Assembly (NCBI RefSeq): GCF_022513565.1
Contig: NZ_JAKWBE010000011.1
Location: forward strand, 186,001-250,000
Direction of reading: 5' to 3'
Origin: Streptomyces gilvus
GTDB taxonomy: Bacteria > Actinomycetota > Actinomycetes > Streptomycetales > Streptomycetaceae
Length of the DNA: 64,000 nt
Each line of letters starts with the position of its first letter. Positions within the stretch are counted from its first letter, which is position 1. Made by a program: the position numbers and the translations under genes. Positions 42,300-50,465 of the stretch are shown here, piece by piece. The notes under the pieces are model-generated. The model worked only from the letters and a program-made list of their open reading frames with translations. It did no database searches and was not told the origin of the DNA.

Positions 42300-42620
42300 G
42301 TGCCGACCTACCAGTACCAGTGCACCGAGTGCGGCGAGGGCCTCGAGGCGGTGCAGAAGTTCACCGACGACGCTCTGACCGAGTGCCCCAACTGCGGTGG
42401 CCGCCTGAAGAAGGTGTTCTCCGCGGTCGGCATTGTCTTCAAGGGCTCGGGCTTCTACCGCAACGACAGCCGCGGCTCCTCGTCGAGCAGCTCGCCGTCG
42501 TCGTCCAAGCCGGCGACCTCGACCTCGACCTCGTCGTCGTCCACGTCGTCGTCCACGTCGTCCTCGGACTCGAAGTCCTCGGGCACCGGCACCTCCTCCA
42601 GCAGCAGCTCCGCCGCCTAG
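42300..42620 (+). CDS. FmdB-family zinc-ribbon protein with Ser-rich tail
   Basis: 106 aa. The first 60 residues are the FmdB regulatory domain with a C4 zinc ribbon (YQCTECGEGLE and CPNCGGRL). The last 45 residues are almost only Ser, Thr, Lys and Gly (SSSSSPSSSKPATSTSTSS), a low-complexity tail encoded by TCG/TCC repeats. AGGAGG lies 7 bases before the GTG at 42300. Function of the family is poorly defined. Confidence 0.9.
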   Translation: MPTYQYQCTECGEGLEAVQKFTDDALTECPNCGGRLKKVFSAVGIVFKGSGFYRNDSRGSSSSSSPSSSKPATSTSTSSSSTSSSTSSSDSKSSGTGTSSSSSSAA

Positions 42621-42632
42621 GCTCCGCTTCCG

Positions 42633-42662
42633 GGACCCTGCCGTCGTACGACGGCAGGGTCC
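42633..42662. terminator. Terminator of fmdB
   Basis: GGACCCTGCCGTCG-TA-CGACGGCAGGGTCC: perfect 14-bp arms, 13 bp after the stop. It is followed by two copies of GGCGTTCGCGGGCGGT. Confidence 0.92.
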
Positions 42663-42737
42663 TTGGCGTTCGCGGGCGGTCCGCGGCGTTCGCGGGCGGT
42701 TCTCCGTGCCCCGCCGGGGACGGATACTGTGCTGGCC

Positions 42738-43571
42738 ATGGCGAACGCAGAGATCGGTGTAATCGGCGGCTCGGGCTTCTACTCGTTCCTCGACGACGTG
42801 ACCGAGGTCCGGGTGGACACCCCGTACGGCCCTCCCAGCGACTCCCTCTTCCTCGGCGAGGTCGCCGGGCGGCGCGTCGCCTTCCTGCCCCGGCACGGAC
42901 GCGGCCACCATCTGCCGCCTCACCGGATCAACTACCGGGCCAACCTGTGGGCCCTGCGGTCCCTGGGCGTGCGGCAGGTCCTGGGGCCCTGCGCGGTGGG
43001 CGGTCTGCGCCCCGAGTACGGGCCCGGCACGCTGCTGGTGCCGGACCAGCTGGTCGACCGGACGAAGTCCCGGGTGGTGACGTACTTCGACGGGCTGCCG
43101 CTGCCCGGCGGCGCCGTCCCCAATGTTGTGCACGTGTCCCTCGCGGACCCGTACTGCCCGGTGGGACGGGGCGCGGCCTTGAAGGCCGCGCGGGGCCGGG
43201 ACTGGGAGCCGGTGGACGGCGGCACGCTGGTCGTGGTCGAGGGGCCGCGCTTCTCGACCCGTGCGGAATCGTTGTGGCACCAGGCGCAGGGCTGGTCGGT
43301 GGTGGGCATGACCGGCCATCCGGAGGCGGCGCTCGCCCGTGAACTGGAGCTGTGCTACACGTCGATGACCCTGGTGACCGATCTCGACGCCGGTGCCGAG
43401 ACCGGCGAGGGCGTCTCGCACGACGAGGTGCTGCGGGTGTTCGCGGCGAACGTCGACCGGCTGCGGGGTGTCCTCTTCGACGCCGTGGCCGCCCTGCCGG
43501 CGAACGAGGACCGGAACTGCCTGTGCACGACGGCGCTGGGCGGGATGGATCCGGGCTTCGAGCTGCCGTGA
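42738..43571 (+). CDS. mtnP: S-methyl-5'-thioadenosine (or thioinosine) phosphorylase
   Basis: 277 aa PNP/MTAP-family phosphorylase of methionine salvage: splits methylthioadenosine with phosphate. GVIGGSGFYSF, LPRHGRGHHLPPHRINYRANLWAL and VVEGPRFSTRAES are conserved phosphate and ribose contacts; MTGHPEAALARELELCYTSMTLVTD completes the active site. Adenine versus hypoxanthine preference is not settled. The ATG at 42738 starts MANAEIGVIGG. A 40-bp minisatellite follows. Confidence 0.92.
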   Translation: MANAEIGVIGGSGFYSFLDDVTEVRVDTPYGPPSDSLFLGEVAGRRVAFLPRHGRGHHLPPHRINYRANLWALRSLGVRQVLGPCAVGGLRPEYGPGTLLVPDQLVDRTKSRVVTYFDGLPLPGGAVPNVVHVSLADPYCPVGRGAALKAARGRDWEPVDGGTLVVVEGPRFSTRAESLWHQAQGWSVVGMTGHPEAALARELELCYTSMTLVTDLDAGAETGEGVSHDEVLRVFAANVDRLRGVLFDAVAALPANEDRNCLCTTALGGMDPGFELP

Positions 43572-43592
43572 CGCGGCGCCGGGCGGAAGGTC

Positions 43593-43793
43593 CGCCGAGC
43601 GGCGGGAGATCCGGCCGAGCGACAGGGGGTCCGACCGAGCGGCGGGAGATCCGGCCGAGCGACAGGGGGTTCGACCGAGCGGCGGGAGATCCGACCGAGC
43701 GACAGGGGGTCCGACCGAGCGGCGGGAGATCCGACCGAGCGGCAGGGGGTTCGACCGAGCGGCGGGAGATCCGGCCGAGCGGAAGTCCCCGTT
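43593..43793. repeat. 40-bp minisatellite downstream of mtnP (5 copies)
   Basis: GGCGGGAGATCC occurs at 43601, 43641, 43681, 43721 and 43761, an exact 40-bp period. Each unit has two 20-bp halves ending CCGAGC: GGCGGGAGATCCGGCCGAGC and GACAGGGGGTCCGACCGAGC, with a few G/A and C/T changes. It occupies most of the 336-bp gap before the next gene. No hairpin potential stands out. Confidence 0.95.
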
Positions 43794-43802
43794 CGGGTGA
43801 GG

Positions 43803-43818
43803 GAGTTGTCCACAACTC
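43803..43818. promoter_or_regulatory. Palindrome GAGTTGT-CC-ACAACTC containing a DnaA-box match
   Basis: Perfect 7-bp arms around CC. TTGTCCACA (43806-43814) equals the preferred Streptomyces DnaA box. A single isolated box may be chance or may titrate DnaA; alternatively the palindrome is an operator for the gene at 43908. Confidence 0.45.
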
Positions 43819-43907
43819 GTCGGTAGTCCACCGGCTGCGGCAGAGATCGGCTCGAAGCCTCATCGTGGGCCTGCAAGCCGGTTCTCCGACGCAGGTGGTG
43901 ATCTCCC

Positions 43908-44474
43908 ATGTCCCTTCCGACCCCGCCCTTCTCCCCTTCTTCTCCACGCCCGCCGGGCTCCGACGCTCCCGCCCTGTGCGAAGTCCCGCATTTCGCTCCG
44001 GTACGGGTGCGTGGCGGGTGCCAACAACTGCGACGGCTCGTGCGGAGCCGCAGGCGGGCCGTGGCGGCCGGCCTCGCCGTCACCGCTGCCGCACTGGTGG
44101 CCGCGGGACCACGGGCCGGTGACGGCGCACGCGGGCATCCGGTGGCGGATCCCGTGCCGAAACGCCCTGCCGTAGAGATGGTGGCCGCGCCGGTGCGCAT
44201 CGCGGACGCGGCCACGGTCCGGCTGCTGCGGCCCGGCGACCGGGTGGACGTCATCGCCGCCCAGGAGACGGCCACGGGTGGTGACGCGCGCGTGGTGGCG
44301 CGCGGGGCTCGGGTGACGAAGGTGCCGGAACCGCCGGCCCCCTCGGAGAGCACGACCGACGGCGGCGCGCTGACAGGCGGCGGCGCGCTGATCGTGCTGT
44401 CCGTTCCCCGTACCACCGCGGCACGCCTCGCCGGGGCGAGCGCCACGGAGCGGCTGGCGGTGACACTGTGCTGA
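43908..44474 (+). CDS. SAF/RcpC-CpaB-like exported protein
   Basis: 188 aa. A Pro-rich leader, a basic stretch RRLVRSRRR, a membrane helix AVAAGLAVTAAALVAAGP, then VEMVAAPVRIADAATVRLLRPGDRVDVIAAQ and LIVLSVPRTTAARLAGASATERLAVTLC, which resemble the C-terminal SAF/RcpC domain of the CpaB pilus-assembly family. No other pilus genes are nearby, so a Flp-pilus role is doubtful. It lies before mscL. Confidence 0.72.
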   Translation: MSLPTPPFSPSSPRPPGSDAPALCEVPHFAPVRVRGGCQQLRRLVRSRRRAVAAGLAVTAAALVAAGPRAGDGARGHPVADPVPKRPAVEMVAAPVRIADAATVRLLRPGDRVDVIAAQETATGGDARVVARGARVTKVPEPPAPSESTTDGGALTGGGALIVLSVPRTTAARLAGASATERLAVTLC

Positions 44475-44612
44475 GCGCCGACGCCCGTTTTATGCGCGCC
44501 TTCCTGGCAAGTCCTTCCGTCGAACGACCCCGTTGGGCAGGACGGCCCAGCGTTGACGTAGGTTGCGGAGCTGTTTGTTCCACACCCTGTGCGTGCGAGG
44601 AGAGGCCCCGCG

Positions 44613-45089
44613 GTGAGCGAGAAGAAGGAACCGACCGTCTGGCAGGGCTTCAAGGCCTTCCTGATGCGCGGGAACGTGGTCGACCTGGCAGTGGCGGTCG
44701 TCATCGGTGCCGCGTTCACCAATATCGTCAGCTCGGTGGTGAAGGGGATCATCAACCCGGTGGTCGGGGCGATCGGGACGAAGAGCCTCGACAGCTACAG
44801 CTCGTGTCTGCAGGCTCCCTGCAAAGTCGCCGCGGACGGCACGGTCAAGAGCGGTATCCCGATCATGTGGGGCTCCGTCCTCGGCGCGACCCTCACCTTC
44901 GTGATCACCGCGGCGGTCGTCTACTTCCTGATGGTGCTGCCGATGTCGAAGTACCTGGCGCGGCACGAGGCCCGGAAGAAGGCCCGGGAGGGCACGCAGG
45001 AGGTCATGGAGGTGACGGAGCTGGAGGTGCTCAAGGAGATCCGCGACGCCCTGGTCGCGCAGCGCGGCTCCGGGTACGGCGGGCGGTAG
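44613..45089 (+). CDS. mscL: Large-conductance mechanosensitive channel
   Basis: 158 aa. The N-terminal amphipathic helix and first transmembrane helix WQGFKAFLMRGNVVDLAVAVVIGAAFTNIVSSVVKGII, a periplasmic loop with two Cys (YSSCLQAPCKV), the second helix and a charged C-terminal bundle (ELEVLKEIRDALVAQ) match MscL. It releases solutes on hypo-osmotic shock. The GTG at 44613 follows GAGGAGAGG. The paired loop cysteines could form a disulfide. Confidence 0.95.
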   Translation: MSEKKEPTVWQGFKAFLMRGNVVDLAVAVVIGAAFTNIVSSVVKGIINPVVGAIGTKSLDSYSSCLQAPCKVAADGTVKSGIPIMWGSVLGATLTFVITAAVVYFLMVLPMSKYLARHEARKKAREGTQEVMEVTELEVLKEIRDALVAQRGSGYGGR

Positions 45090-45096
45090 CGGCGGC

Positions 45097-45273
45097 TCAG
45101 AGGTGGTGGGGCGGCTTCTCGTCGAGGAAGCGCTTGAGATCGGCCGCCGAGTCACCGTCGCCGCCCGGCCGCTCGCCCCAGCCGCGGTCCGTGTCGTCCG
45201 AGGACTGCTGGTCCAGCGGATCGTCGAAGATCAGCGAGGGCTTCGGGGAGCGCGGCTCGGGGGCAGAGGTCAT
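45097..45273 (-). CDS. Small acidic hypothetical protein, 58 aa
   Basis: Reads MTSAPEPRSPKPSLIFDDP... to ...ADLKRFLDEKPPHHL. The order (a Pro-rich start, LIFDDPLDQQ, an Asp/Gly-rich linker with RGWGERPGGDGDSAADLKRFL) is not random and the gap between mscL and the P1 peptidase gene has room for it. It has 7 codons ending on conserved-looking LKRFLDEKPPH. Short acidic proteins of this type occur in many Streptomyces; function unknown. The start is an ATG with no strong ribosome site. Confidence 0.62.
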   Translation of the reverse strand: MTSAPEPRSPKPSLIFDDPLDQQSSDDTDRGWGERPGGDGDSAADLKRFLDEKPPHHL

Positions 45274-45452
45274 GTCTCCAGGGTACGGCCCTGAAAGCGA
45301 GGAGCCTTTGTCCGGTGTGCCTGGACGTATGACATCCGGTTCGACTCCGTGCGCGGGCTCCTCCGGCGCGTCCGAAAGAGCGGGGAGCAGGTGACGAGTC
45401 CCGTCGGCTGACGTGGACGCGCTGGGGCGGTGGTGCGGGCGAGACTGACTCC

Positions 45453-46481
45453 ATGACAGTTGACGCTTTGACCGACGTCGCCGGGCTGCGGGTGGGGCAC
45501 ACGACGCGCACCGGCGGCGGTTGGCTCACCGGCACCACGGTCGTCCTCGCCCCGGAGGGCGGCGCCGTCGCCGCCGTGGACGTCCGGGGCGGCGGCCCGG
45601 GCACCAAGGAGACCGACGCCCTCGACCCGCGCAACCTCGTGCAGAAGGTCGACGCGATCGTGCTGACCGGCGGCAGCGCCTACGGGCTCGACGCGGCGTC
45701 CGGGGTGATGGCGTGGCTGGAGGAGCAGGGACGCGGCGTCCGGGTCGGAGCGGACCCCTCTCACGTCGTGCCGGTGGTGCCCGCAGCCTGCGTCTTCGAC
45801 CTGGGGCGGGGCGGTGACTTCCGGGCCAGGCCCGACGCCGCCAGCGGGCGGGCCGCGGTGGAGGCCGCGGCGGCGAGCGCGGTCGGCGCGAGCGTGCCGG
45901 AAGGGTGCGTGGGGGCCGGCACGGGAGCCGCCGCCGGGCCGATGAAGGGTGGGGTGGGCAGCGCGAGCACCATGCTGGACTCCGGGGTCACGGTGGGTGC
46001 GCTGGTGGTGGTCAACGCGGTGGGGTCGGTGATGGATCCGGAAACGGGCGCGCTGTACGGGGAGTTGTTCTCGGGGCGCGTGAACCATCCGGAGGCGCAC
46101 GTCCACGAGGCCTCGCGCCGACGCCTCGCCGAGGCCGCGGCGAAGAACGGGCGCCCTCCGCTGAACACCACCCTCGCCGTGGTCGCCACCGACGCGGACC
46201 TGTCGAAAGCGCAGGCGCAGAAGCTGGCCGGCACGGCGCACGACGGCATCGCACGGGCCGTGCGGCCGGTGCACATGCTGCACGACGGCGACACGGTCTT
46301 CGCCCTGGCCACGGGGGCGCACCGGCTCGACGCCGGGAATCCCCTCGCGCTGAACGCGATCCTCGCGGCCGGTGCGGACCTGGTGACGCGCGCGATCGTG
46401 CGTGCCGTGCGCGCCGCCCGGTCGGTGGACGGGCCGGGCGGAGTGTGGCCGTCGTACGAGGAGTTGTACGGGGGCGAGTGA
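45453..46481 (+). CDS. P1-family peptidase (DmpA/S58-like Ntn-hydrolase)
   Basis: 342 aa. DVAGLRVGHTTR opens the family; GGGPGTKETDALDPRN, VLTGGSAYGLDAASGVMAWLEEQG and GAGTGAAAGPMKGGVGSAS are conserved blocks. The autocleavage region PPLNTTLAVVATDADLS would release an N-terminal Thr nucleophile (in DmpA it is Ser). The family cleaves beta-peptides or N-terminal D/L residues. The ATG at 45453 begins MTVDALTD. It is monocistronic. Confidence 0.9.
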   Translation: MTVDALTDVAGLRVGHTTRTGGGWLTGTTVVLAPEGGAVAAVDVRGGGPGTKETDALDPRNLVQKVDAIVLTGGSAYGLDAASGVMAWLEEQGRGVRVGADPSHVVPVVPAACVFDLGRGGDFRARPDAASGRAAVEAAAASAVGASVPEGCVGAGTGAAAGPMKGGVGSASTMLDSGVTVGALVVVNAVGSVMDPETGALYGELFSGRVNHPEAHVHEASRRRLAEAAAKNGRPPLNTTLAVVATDADLSKAQAQKLAGTAHDGIARAVRPVHMLHDGDTVFALATGAHRLDAGNPLALNAILAAGADLVTRAIVRAVRAARSVDGPGGVWPSYEELYGGE

Positions 46482-46648
46482 GAGAGGGGGACGGGCGCCC
46501 GGGACGTGCGGGCGGAGCGCCACCGATGGCGTGCGCCCTCTTGATCGCCGTAAACGGCCTCTGAGCGGCGGATTTTGACGGATCATCGGGTCCGGCGGGA
46601 ACTTCTGGCACGGCCCGCGCGTTTTCCCGGCGTACGTTTTCTCGGTTC

Positions 46649-46665
46649 CCGGACATGACGTCCGG
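46649..46665. promoter_or_regulatory. Palindrome CCGGAC-ATGAC-GTCCGG and -10 candidate before the DUF6227 gene
   Basis: Perfect 6-bp arms with a 5-bp centre, followed by GGGGCTACGGTATGC whose TACGGT resembles a -10. Together they are the best promoter/operator candidate in the 240-bp gap (46482-46721). Confidence 0.4.
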
Positions 46666-46721
46666 CCGAGGGGCTACGGTATGCACCCACAAGGTGACAT
46701 GCAGCAACGCCGGGAGAAACC

Positions 46722-47468
46722 TTGAGCGTTCCGTACGAGACCACTGCGTACGAACCACCCGAGTCGCCCGAGTCTCCGGAGGAGCAGCTCGAGCGGCTCC
46801 TCGGTCGTGCCCTGAACTCCTTCGAGTTGCCGGACGACACCATACGGCGCCTCGACTGCGCGCTGGCGTACGACACTTCGCTGCATTCGGCGCACCACAG
46901 TTCGGGCCTGCACCGGGAGACGTACCGGCACACCTGGCTGCTCGCCGACGGGTCGGCGCTCACCCTGTGGGAGCTCGTGCACAACACCGCGCCGGGCAGC
47001 GTCACGCAGCACGAGGTGTATGTGGACGAGGAGGAGGTCCGCACCGCCACCACCCGTCTGCCGCTGCCCTCGGACGCGCCGGACTTCGAGCTGCCGGTGA
47101 CCGTGCAGCTGTCGCCGGTCCCCGCGCCCCGGCACGCGTACCTGCCGGACGACTCGGCGGACCACGCGCGCCGGCTGCTGCGCCGTGCGGAGAACGCGGA
47201 CCGGCCGGGTGCGGAGACGGCGGCGTTACTGGCCACGGCGTTCGCCCACCAGATCACGCAGGCCTTCGGACGCCCGTGCCGAGCGGGCCGTGCCGGGCTG
47301 TGCTTCTCGCTCTACGAGCACGCGTTCCTGCTGCGCGACGGCGCGGAGGTCTCCCTCTGGGAGGTCGAGCACACGGCGACGCCGGACGGGCGGCACATGT
47401 GCGAGGTGTACGTCACCGAGGACGCGGCCCGGGACGCCATGGAGCGGCGCGCGGCGCGGGTCTCCTGA
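46722..47468 (+). CDS. DUF6227-family protein with a TTA codon
   Basis: 248 aa, a Streptomyces-specific conserved protein. Two similar halves: YRHTWLLADGSALTLWELVHNTAPGSVTQHEVYVDEEEVRTA and YEHAFLLRDGAEVSLWEVEHTATPDGRHMCEVYVTEDAARDA, so an internal duplication. The TTG at 46722 lies 6 bases behind GGGAG and starts MSVPYETTAY. Codon 169 (47226-47228) is TTA, a mark of bldA-dependent, development-linked translation. Function unknown. Confidence 0.85.
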   Translation: MSVPYETTAYEPPESPESPEEQLERLLGRALNSFELPDDTIRRLDCALAYDTSLHSAHHSSGLHRETYRHTWLLADGSALTLWELVHNTAPGSVTQHEVYVDEEEVRTATTRLPLPSDAPDFELPVTVQLSPVPAPRHAYLPDDSADHARRLLRRAENADRPGAETAALLATAFAHQITQAFGRPCRAGRAGLCFSLYEHAFLLRDGAEVSLWEVEHTATPDGRHMCEVYVTEDAARDAMERRAARVS

Positions 47469-47518
47469 GCCCCGGCGCCGACGACGCCGAAGCGGGGCGC
47501 ACGGCCCCGGCAGGCTCC

Positions 47519-47577
47519 TCAGCGCCAGGCCGATGTCCGCGCTTCAGCGCCAGGCCGGTGCTCGCGCCTCAGTAGCC
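47519..47577. repeat. 25-bp tandem duplication of the 47569-47826 gene end
   Basis: TCAGCGCCAGGCCG starts at 47519 and at 47544, and TCAGTAGCCG at 47569, each 25 bp apart. The TCA at 47569-47571 is the minus-strand stop of the neighbouring gene, so the stop recurs in each further copy. Confidence 0.85.
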
Positions 47578-47826
47578 GTCGTTGAGCCGGCGTACGAGAC
47601 CGGCGAAGGCGTCTCGCTCCGCGGGGGTCAGTTCGACGGCCTCCAGGTGGGGGCCGGTCTGACGCTGGGGCGGGAGGCCGTGCAGGGTGTCGTTCGCGCC
47701 CCACAGGTCGGCTCCGGAGCGGAAGCGACGCAGGAGGCGGACCAGGCCGAAGCCCCAGACGACGGTGGCGAGGGCCAGCAGGGCCACGCCCAGCGACTGG
47801 AGGATCGAGACGTGCTCATCGGGCAT
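47569..47826 (-). CDS. Small membrane protein of unknown function
   Basis: 85 aa from the ATG at 47826 (a GTG six codons upstream is possible). MPDEHVSILQSLGVALLALATVVWGFGLVRLLRRFRSGADLW: one membrane helix, then a cytoplasmic tail with ELTPAERDAFAGLVRRLNDGY. No family recognised. It converges with DUF6227. Confidence 0.72.
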   Translation of the reverse strand: MPDEHVSILQSLGVALLALATVVWGFGLVRLLRRFRSGADLWGANDTLHGLPPQRQTGPHLEAVELTPAERDAFAGLVRRLNDGY

Positions 47827-47954
47827 GAGCCCAGTAGACACCACGGTCCGGGACTTTGAGCCCGGACCGTGACGAATCTCGCAGGTGCCACAGGTGCCGC
47901 ACTTGCCTCTTAGGCGTCATCAACAACTCACAGTGCCCTAAAGGGACATGCGGT

Positions 47955-47986
47955 CGGCCGTGGTCCCTCTCGCGGGACCACGGCCG
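47955..47986. terminator. Terminator of the fru operon
   Basis: CGGCCGTGGTCCC-TCTCGC-GGGACCACGGCCG: perfect 13-bp arms, 27 bp past the fruA stop. Confidence 0.92.
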
Positions 47987-48013
47987 ATCGCCACACGGAG
48001 TGCGGGGCGCCGG

Positions 48014-50278
48014 TTACGCCGCCACCGGCTGCTTCACCTCGGTCGTCGCCGTGGCCGGGTCGGCGGCGGTGCCGGGGCTCACGGTGCCGGGCGCCGGCTT
48101 GCGCATCCCCTTCAGGACCACGACCAGGGCGGTCGTGACACACACGCCGACCGCGATGGCGATCAGGTAGAGGAAGGGGTTGCCGATCAGCGGGACCACG
48201 AAGATGCCGCCGTGCGGGGCGCGCAGGGTGGCGCTGAACGCCATCGACAGGGCGCCGGTGATCGCGCCGCCCACCATGGAGGAGGGGATGACGCGCAGCG
48301 GGTCGGCCGCGGCGAACGGGATCGCGCCCTCGGAGATGAAGGAGGCGCCGAGGACCCAGGCGGCCTTGCCGTTCTCGCGCTCGGTCTCGGTGAAGAGCTT
48401 GCCGCGGACCGTCGTGGCCAGGGCCATCGCGAGCGGGGGGACCATGCCGGCGGCCATGACCGCGGCCATGATCTTCATGGCGGAGTCGCTCGGGCTGGAG
48501 ACCGCGATGCCGGCGGTGGCGAAGGTGTACGCGACCTTGTTGACGGGTCCGCCGAGGTCGAAGCACATCATCAGGCCGAGCAGGGCGCCGAGCAGGATGG
48601 CGTTGGAGCCGGAGAGGCTGTTCAGCCAGTCGGTCATGCCCTTCTGGGCGGAGGCGATGGGCTTGCCCACGACGACGAACATCAGGAACCCGACGATCGC
48701 CGAGGAGATCAGCGGGATCACCACCACCGGCATGATGCCGCGCAGCACCGCCGGGATGTTGATCCGCTGGATCGCCATCACCACGCCGCCGGCGAGCAGA
48801 CCGGCGACCAGGCCGCCGAGGAAGCCCGCGTTGATCGTGGACGCGATCATGCCGCCCACGAACCCGGGGACGAGACCCGGCCGGTCGGCCATGCCGTAGG
48901 CGATGTAGCCGGCCAGGACCGGGACGAGGAAGCCGAAGGCGACGCCGCCGATCTGGAAGAGCAGGGCCGCCCAGCTGTCCGCCTGGGTCCACACGAAGTG
49001 GTCCATCACCGACGGCGCCGTCTTGATCTCGTAGCCACCGATCGCGAAGCCGAGGGCGATCAGCAGACCGCCCGCCGCGACGAACGGGACCATGTAACTC
49101 ACGCCGGACATCAGCCACTTGCGCAGCTTGGTGCCGTACCCCTCACCGGCTTCGCCGGCGCGCTCGACCGGCGTGCCCCTGCCCGCGGGGGCGCCCGCGG
49201 TCACCTCACCGCGCGCCGCCTTCCCGCGCACCTCGGAGATCAGCTCGCCGGGGCGGTTGATGCCGGCCTTCACGCCGACGTCGACGGTCGGCTTCCCGGC
49301 GAAGCGCTCCTTCTCGCGTACGGGCACGTCGTGGGCGAAGATCACGCCGTCCGCGGCCGCGATGACGGCCGGGTCGAGCCGGGTGAAGCCCGCCGAGCCC
49401 TGGGTCTCGACGACGAGTTCGACGCCCGCCTCGCGGCCCGCGTTCTCCAGCGACTCGGCCGCCATGTAGGTGTGGGCGATGCCGGTCGGGCAGGAGGTGA
49501 CCGCGACGATGCGGAAGGGGCGCTCGTCGGCGGAGGGGGCGTCCGACGCCGGGGCGGAGGCGTCCTCGACGCTCGCGCCCGGCGCCGGGGCCGTGCTGTC
49601 CGTGGCGGCGTCGGCGGAGGCCGCCACCGACGACGCCACGGAGTCTGTGGAGGCGCCCTGAGCGGCGCCCGCGGCGCCCTGCGCGCCCTCACCGGGGCTG
49701 CCCACGCCCTCCGACGCGCTGCCCACGCCCGCGGATGCGCCCCCGTGCGCGCCGCGCGCACCCTCGGTACCCGCACCATCGGCATCTGCGCCCTCGGCGC
49801 CCGTACGCTCGCCGCGCGCACCCTCGCCGCCCGCCGCCGCATCCCCGCGGATCAGTGCCGCCGCGGTCGCCGCGTCCTCCGCCGATCGCAGCGCGCCGGT
49901 GAACTGGGCGTTCATCAGCTGGCGGGCCAAGGACGACAGGATCGTCAGGTGGGCGTCGTCGGCACCGGCCGGCGCGGCGATCAGGAAGATCAGGTCGGCG
50001 GGGCCGTCCGGCGCGCCGAAGTCGACACCGGCGGCGCTGCGCCCGAAGGCGAGCGTCGGCTCGGTGACGTGCTCGCTGCGGCAGTGCGGGATGCCGATGC
50101 CGCCGTCGAGGCCGGTCGGCATCTGCGCCTCGCGGGCGGCCACGTCGGCGAGGAAACCCTCCAGGTCGGTCACCCGGCCCAGGGCCACCATGCGCTCGGC
50201 GAGGGCACGCGCCGCCGCTTCCTTGGTGTCGGCGGACAGGTCGAGGTCGACCAGGTCCGCGGTGATCATGTCGCTCAT
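48014..50278 (-). CDS. fruA: Fructose-specific PTS permease EIIABC
   Basis: 754 aa. It imports fructose and phosphorylates it to fructose 1-phosphate. EIIA is at 1-146 with phospho-His65 (GIPHCRS). An Ala/Gly/Glu-rich linker of about 105 residues (147-253) has EGA/EGV repeats. EIIB follows with phospho-Cys263 (VAVTSCPTGIAHTYMAAESL), then EIIC with about nine helices (from 375). The ATG at 50278 opens MSDMITADLVDLDLS. It is the last gene of fruR-fruK-fruA; the 187-bp gap before it is G-rich with short repeats and could hold a second promoter. The linker is unusually long. Confidence 0.95.
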   Translation of the reverse strand: MSDMITADLVDLDLSADTKEAAARALAERMVALGRVTDLEGFLADVAAREAQMPTGLDGGIGIPHCRSEHVTEPTLAFGRSAAGVDFGAPDGPADLIFLIAAPAGADDAHLTILSSLARQLMNAQFTGALRSAEDAATAAALIRGDAAAGGEGARGERTGAEGADADGAGTEGARGAHGGASAGVGSASEGVGSPGEGAQGAAGAAQGASTDSVASSVAASADAATDSTAPAPGASVEDASAPASDAPSADERPFRIVAVTSCPTGIAHTYMAAESLENAGREAGVELVVETQGSAGFTRLDPAVIAAADGVIFAHDVPVREKERFAGKPTVDVGVKAGINRPGELISEVRGKAARGEVTAGAPAGRGTPVERAGEAGEGYGTKLRKWLMSGVSYMVPFVAAGGLLIALGFAIGGYEIKTAPSVMDHFVWTQADSWAALLFQIGGVAFGFLVPVLAGYIAYGMADRPGLVPGFVGGMIASTINAGFLGGLVAGLLAGGVVMAIQRINIPAVLRGIMPVVVIPLISSAIVGFLMFVVVGKPIASAQKGMTDWLNSLSGSNAILLGALLGLMMCFDLGGPVNKVAYTFATAGIAVSSPSDSAMKIMAAVMAAGMVPPLAMALATTVRGKLFTETERENGKAAWVLGASFISEGAIPFAAADPLRVIPSSMVGGAITGALSMAFSATLRAPHGGIFVVPLIGNPFLYLIAIAVGVCVTTALVVVLKGMRKPAPGTVSPGTAADPATATTEVKQPVAA

Positions 50279-50465
50279 CGCGGGCTCCTTAGCACGCGTA
50301 TCGCCCGGGGAGTGGGGTGGGCGGGGGTGGGGACGGGGGTCTCATGGGGGGTGGGGAGGATCTCGGTGGCGAGTAACGGGGAGCCTCGCCGTTCGAGAGC
50401 CGGAGGGGAGCTTCTCCGTTCGCGAGCCGGATCGGGGAACGCGGCGGCGGACGTCGTACGACGGC

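Noticed and set aside
43590..43800. CRISPR array at the 40-bp repeats
   Set aside because: Repeats are contiguous without unique spacers, and no cas genes are in the window.
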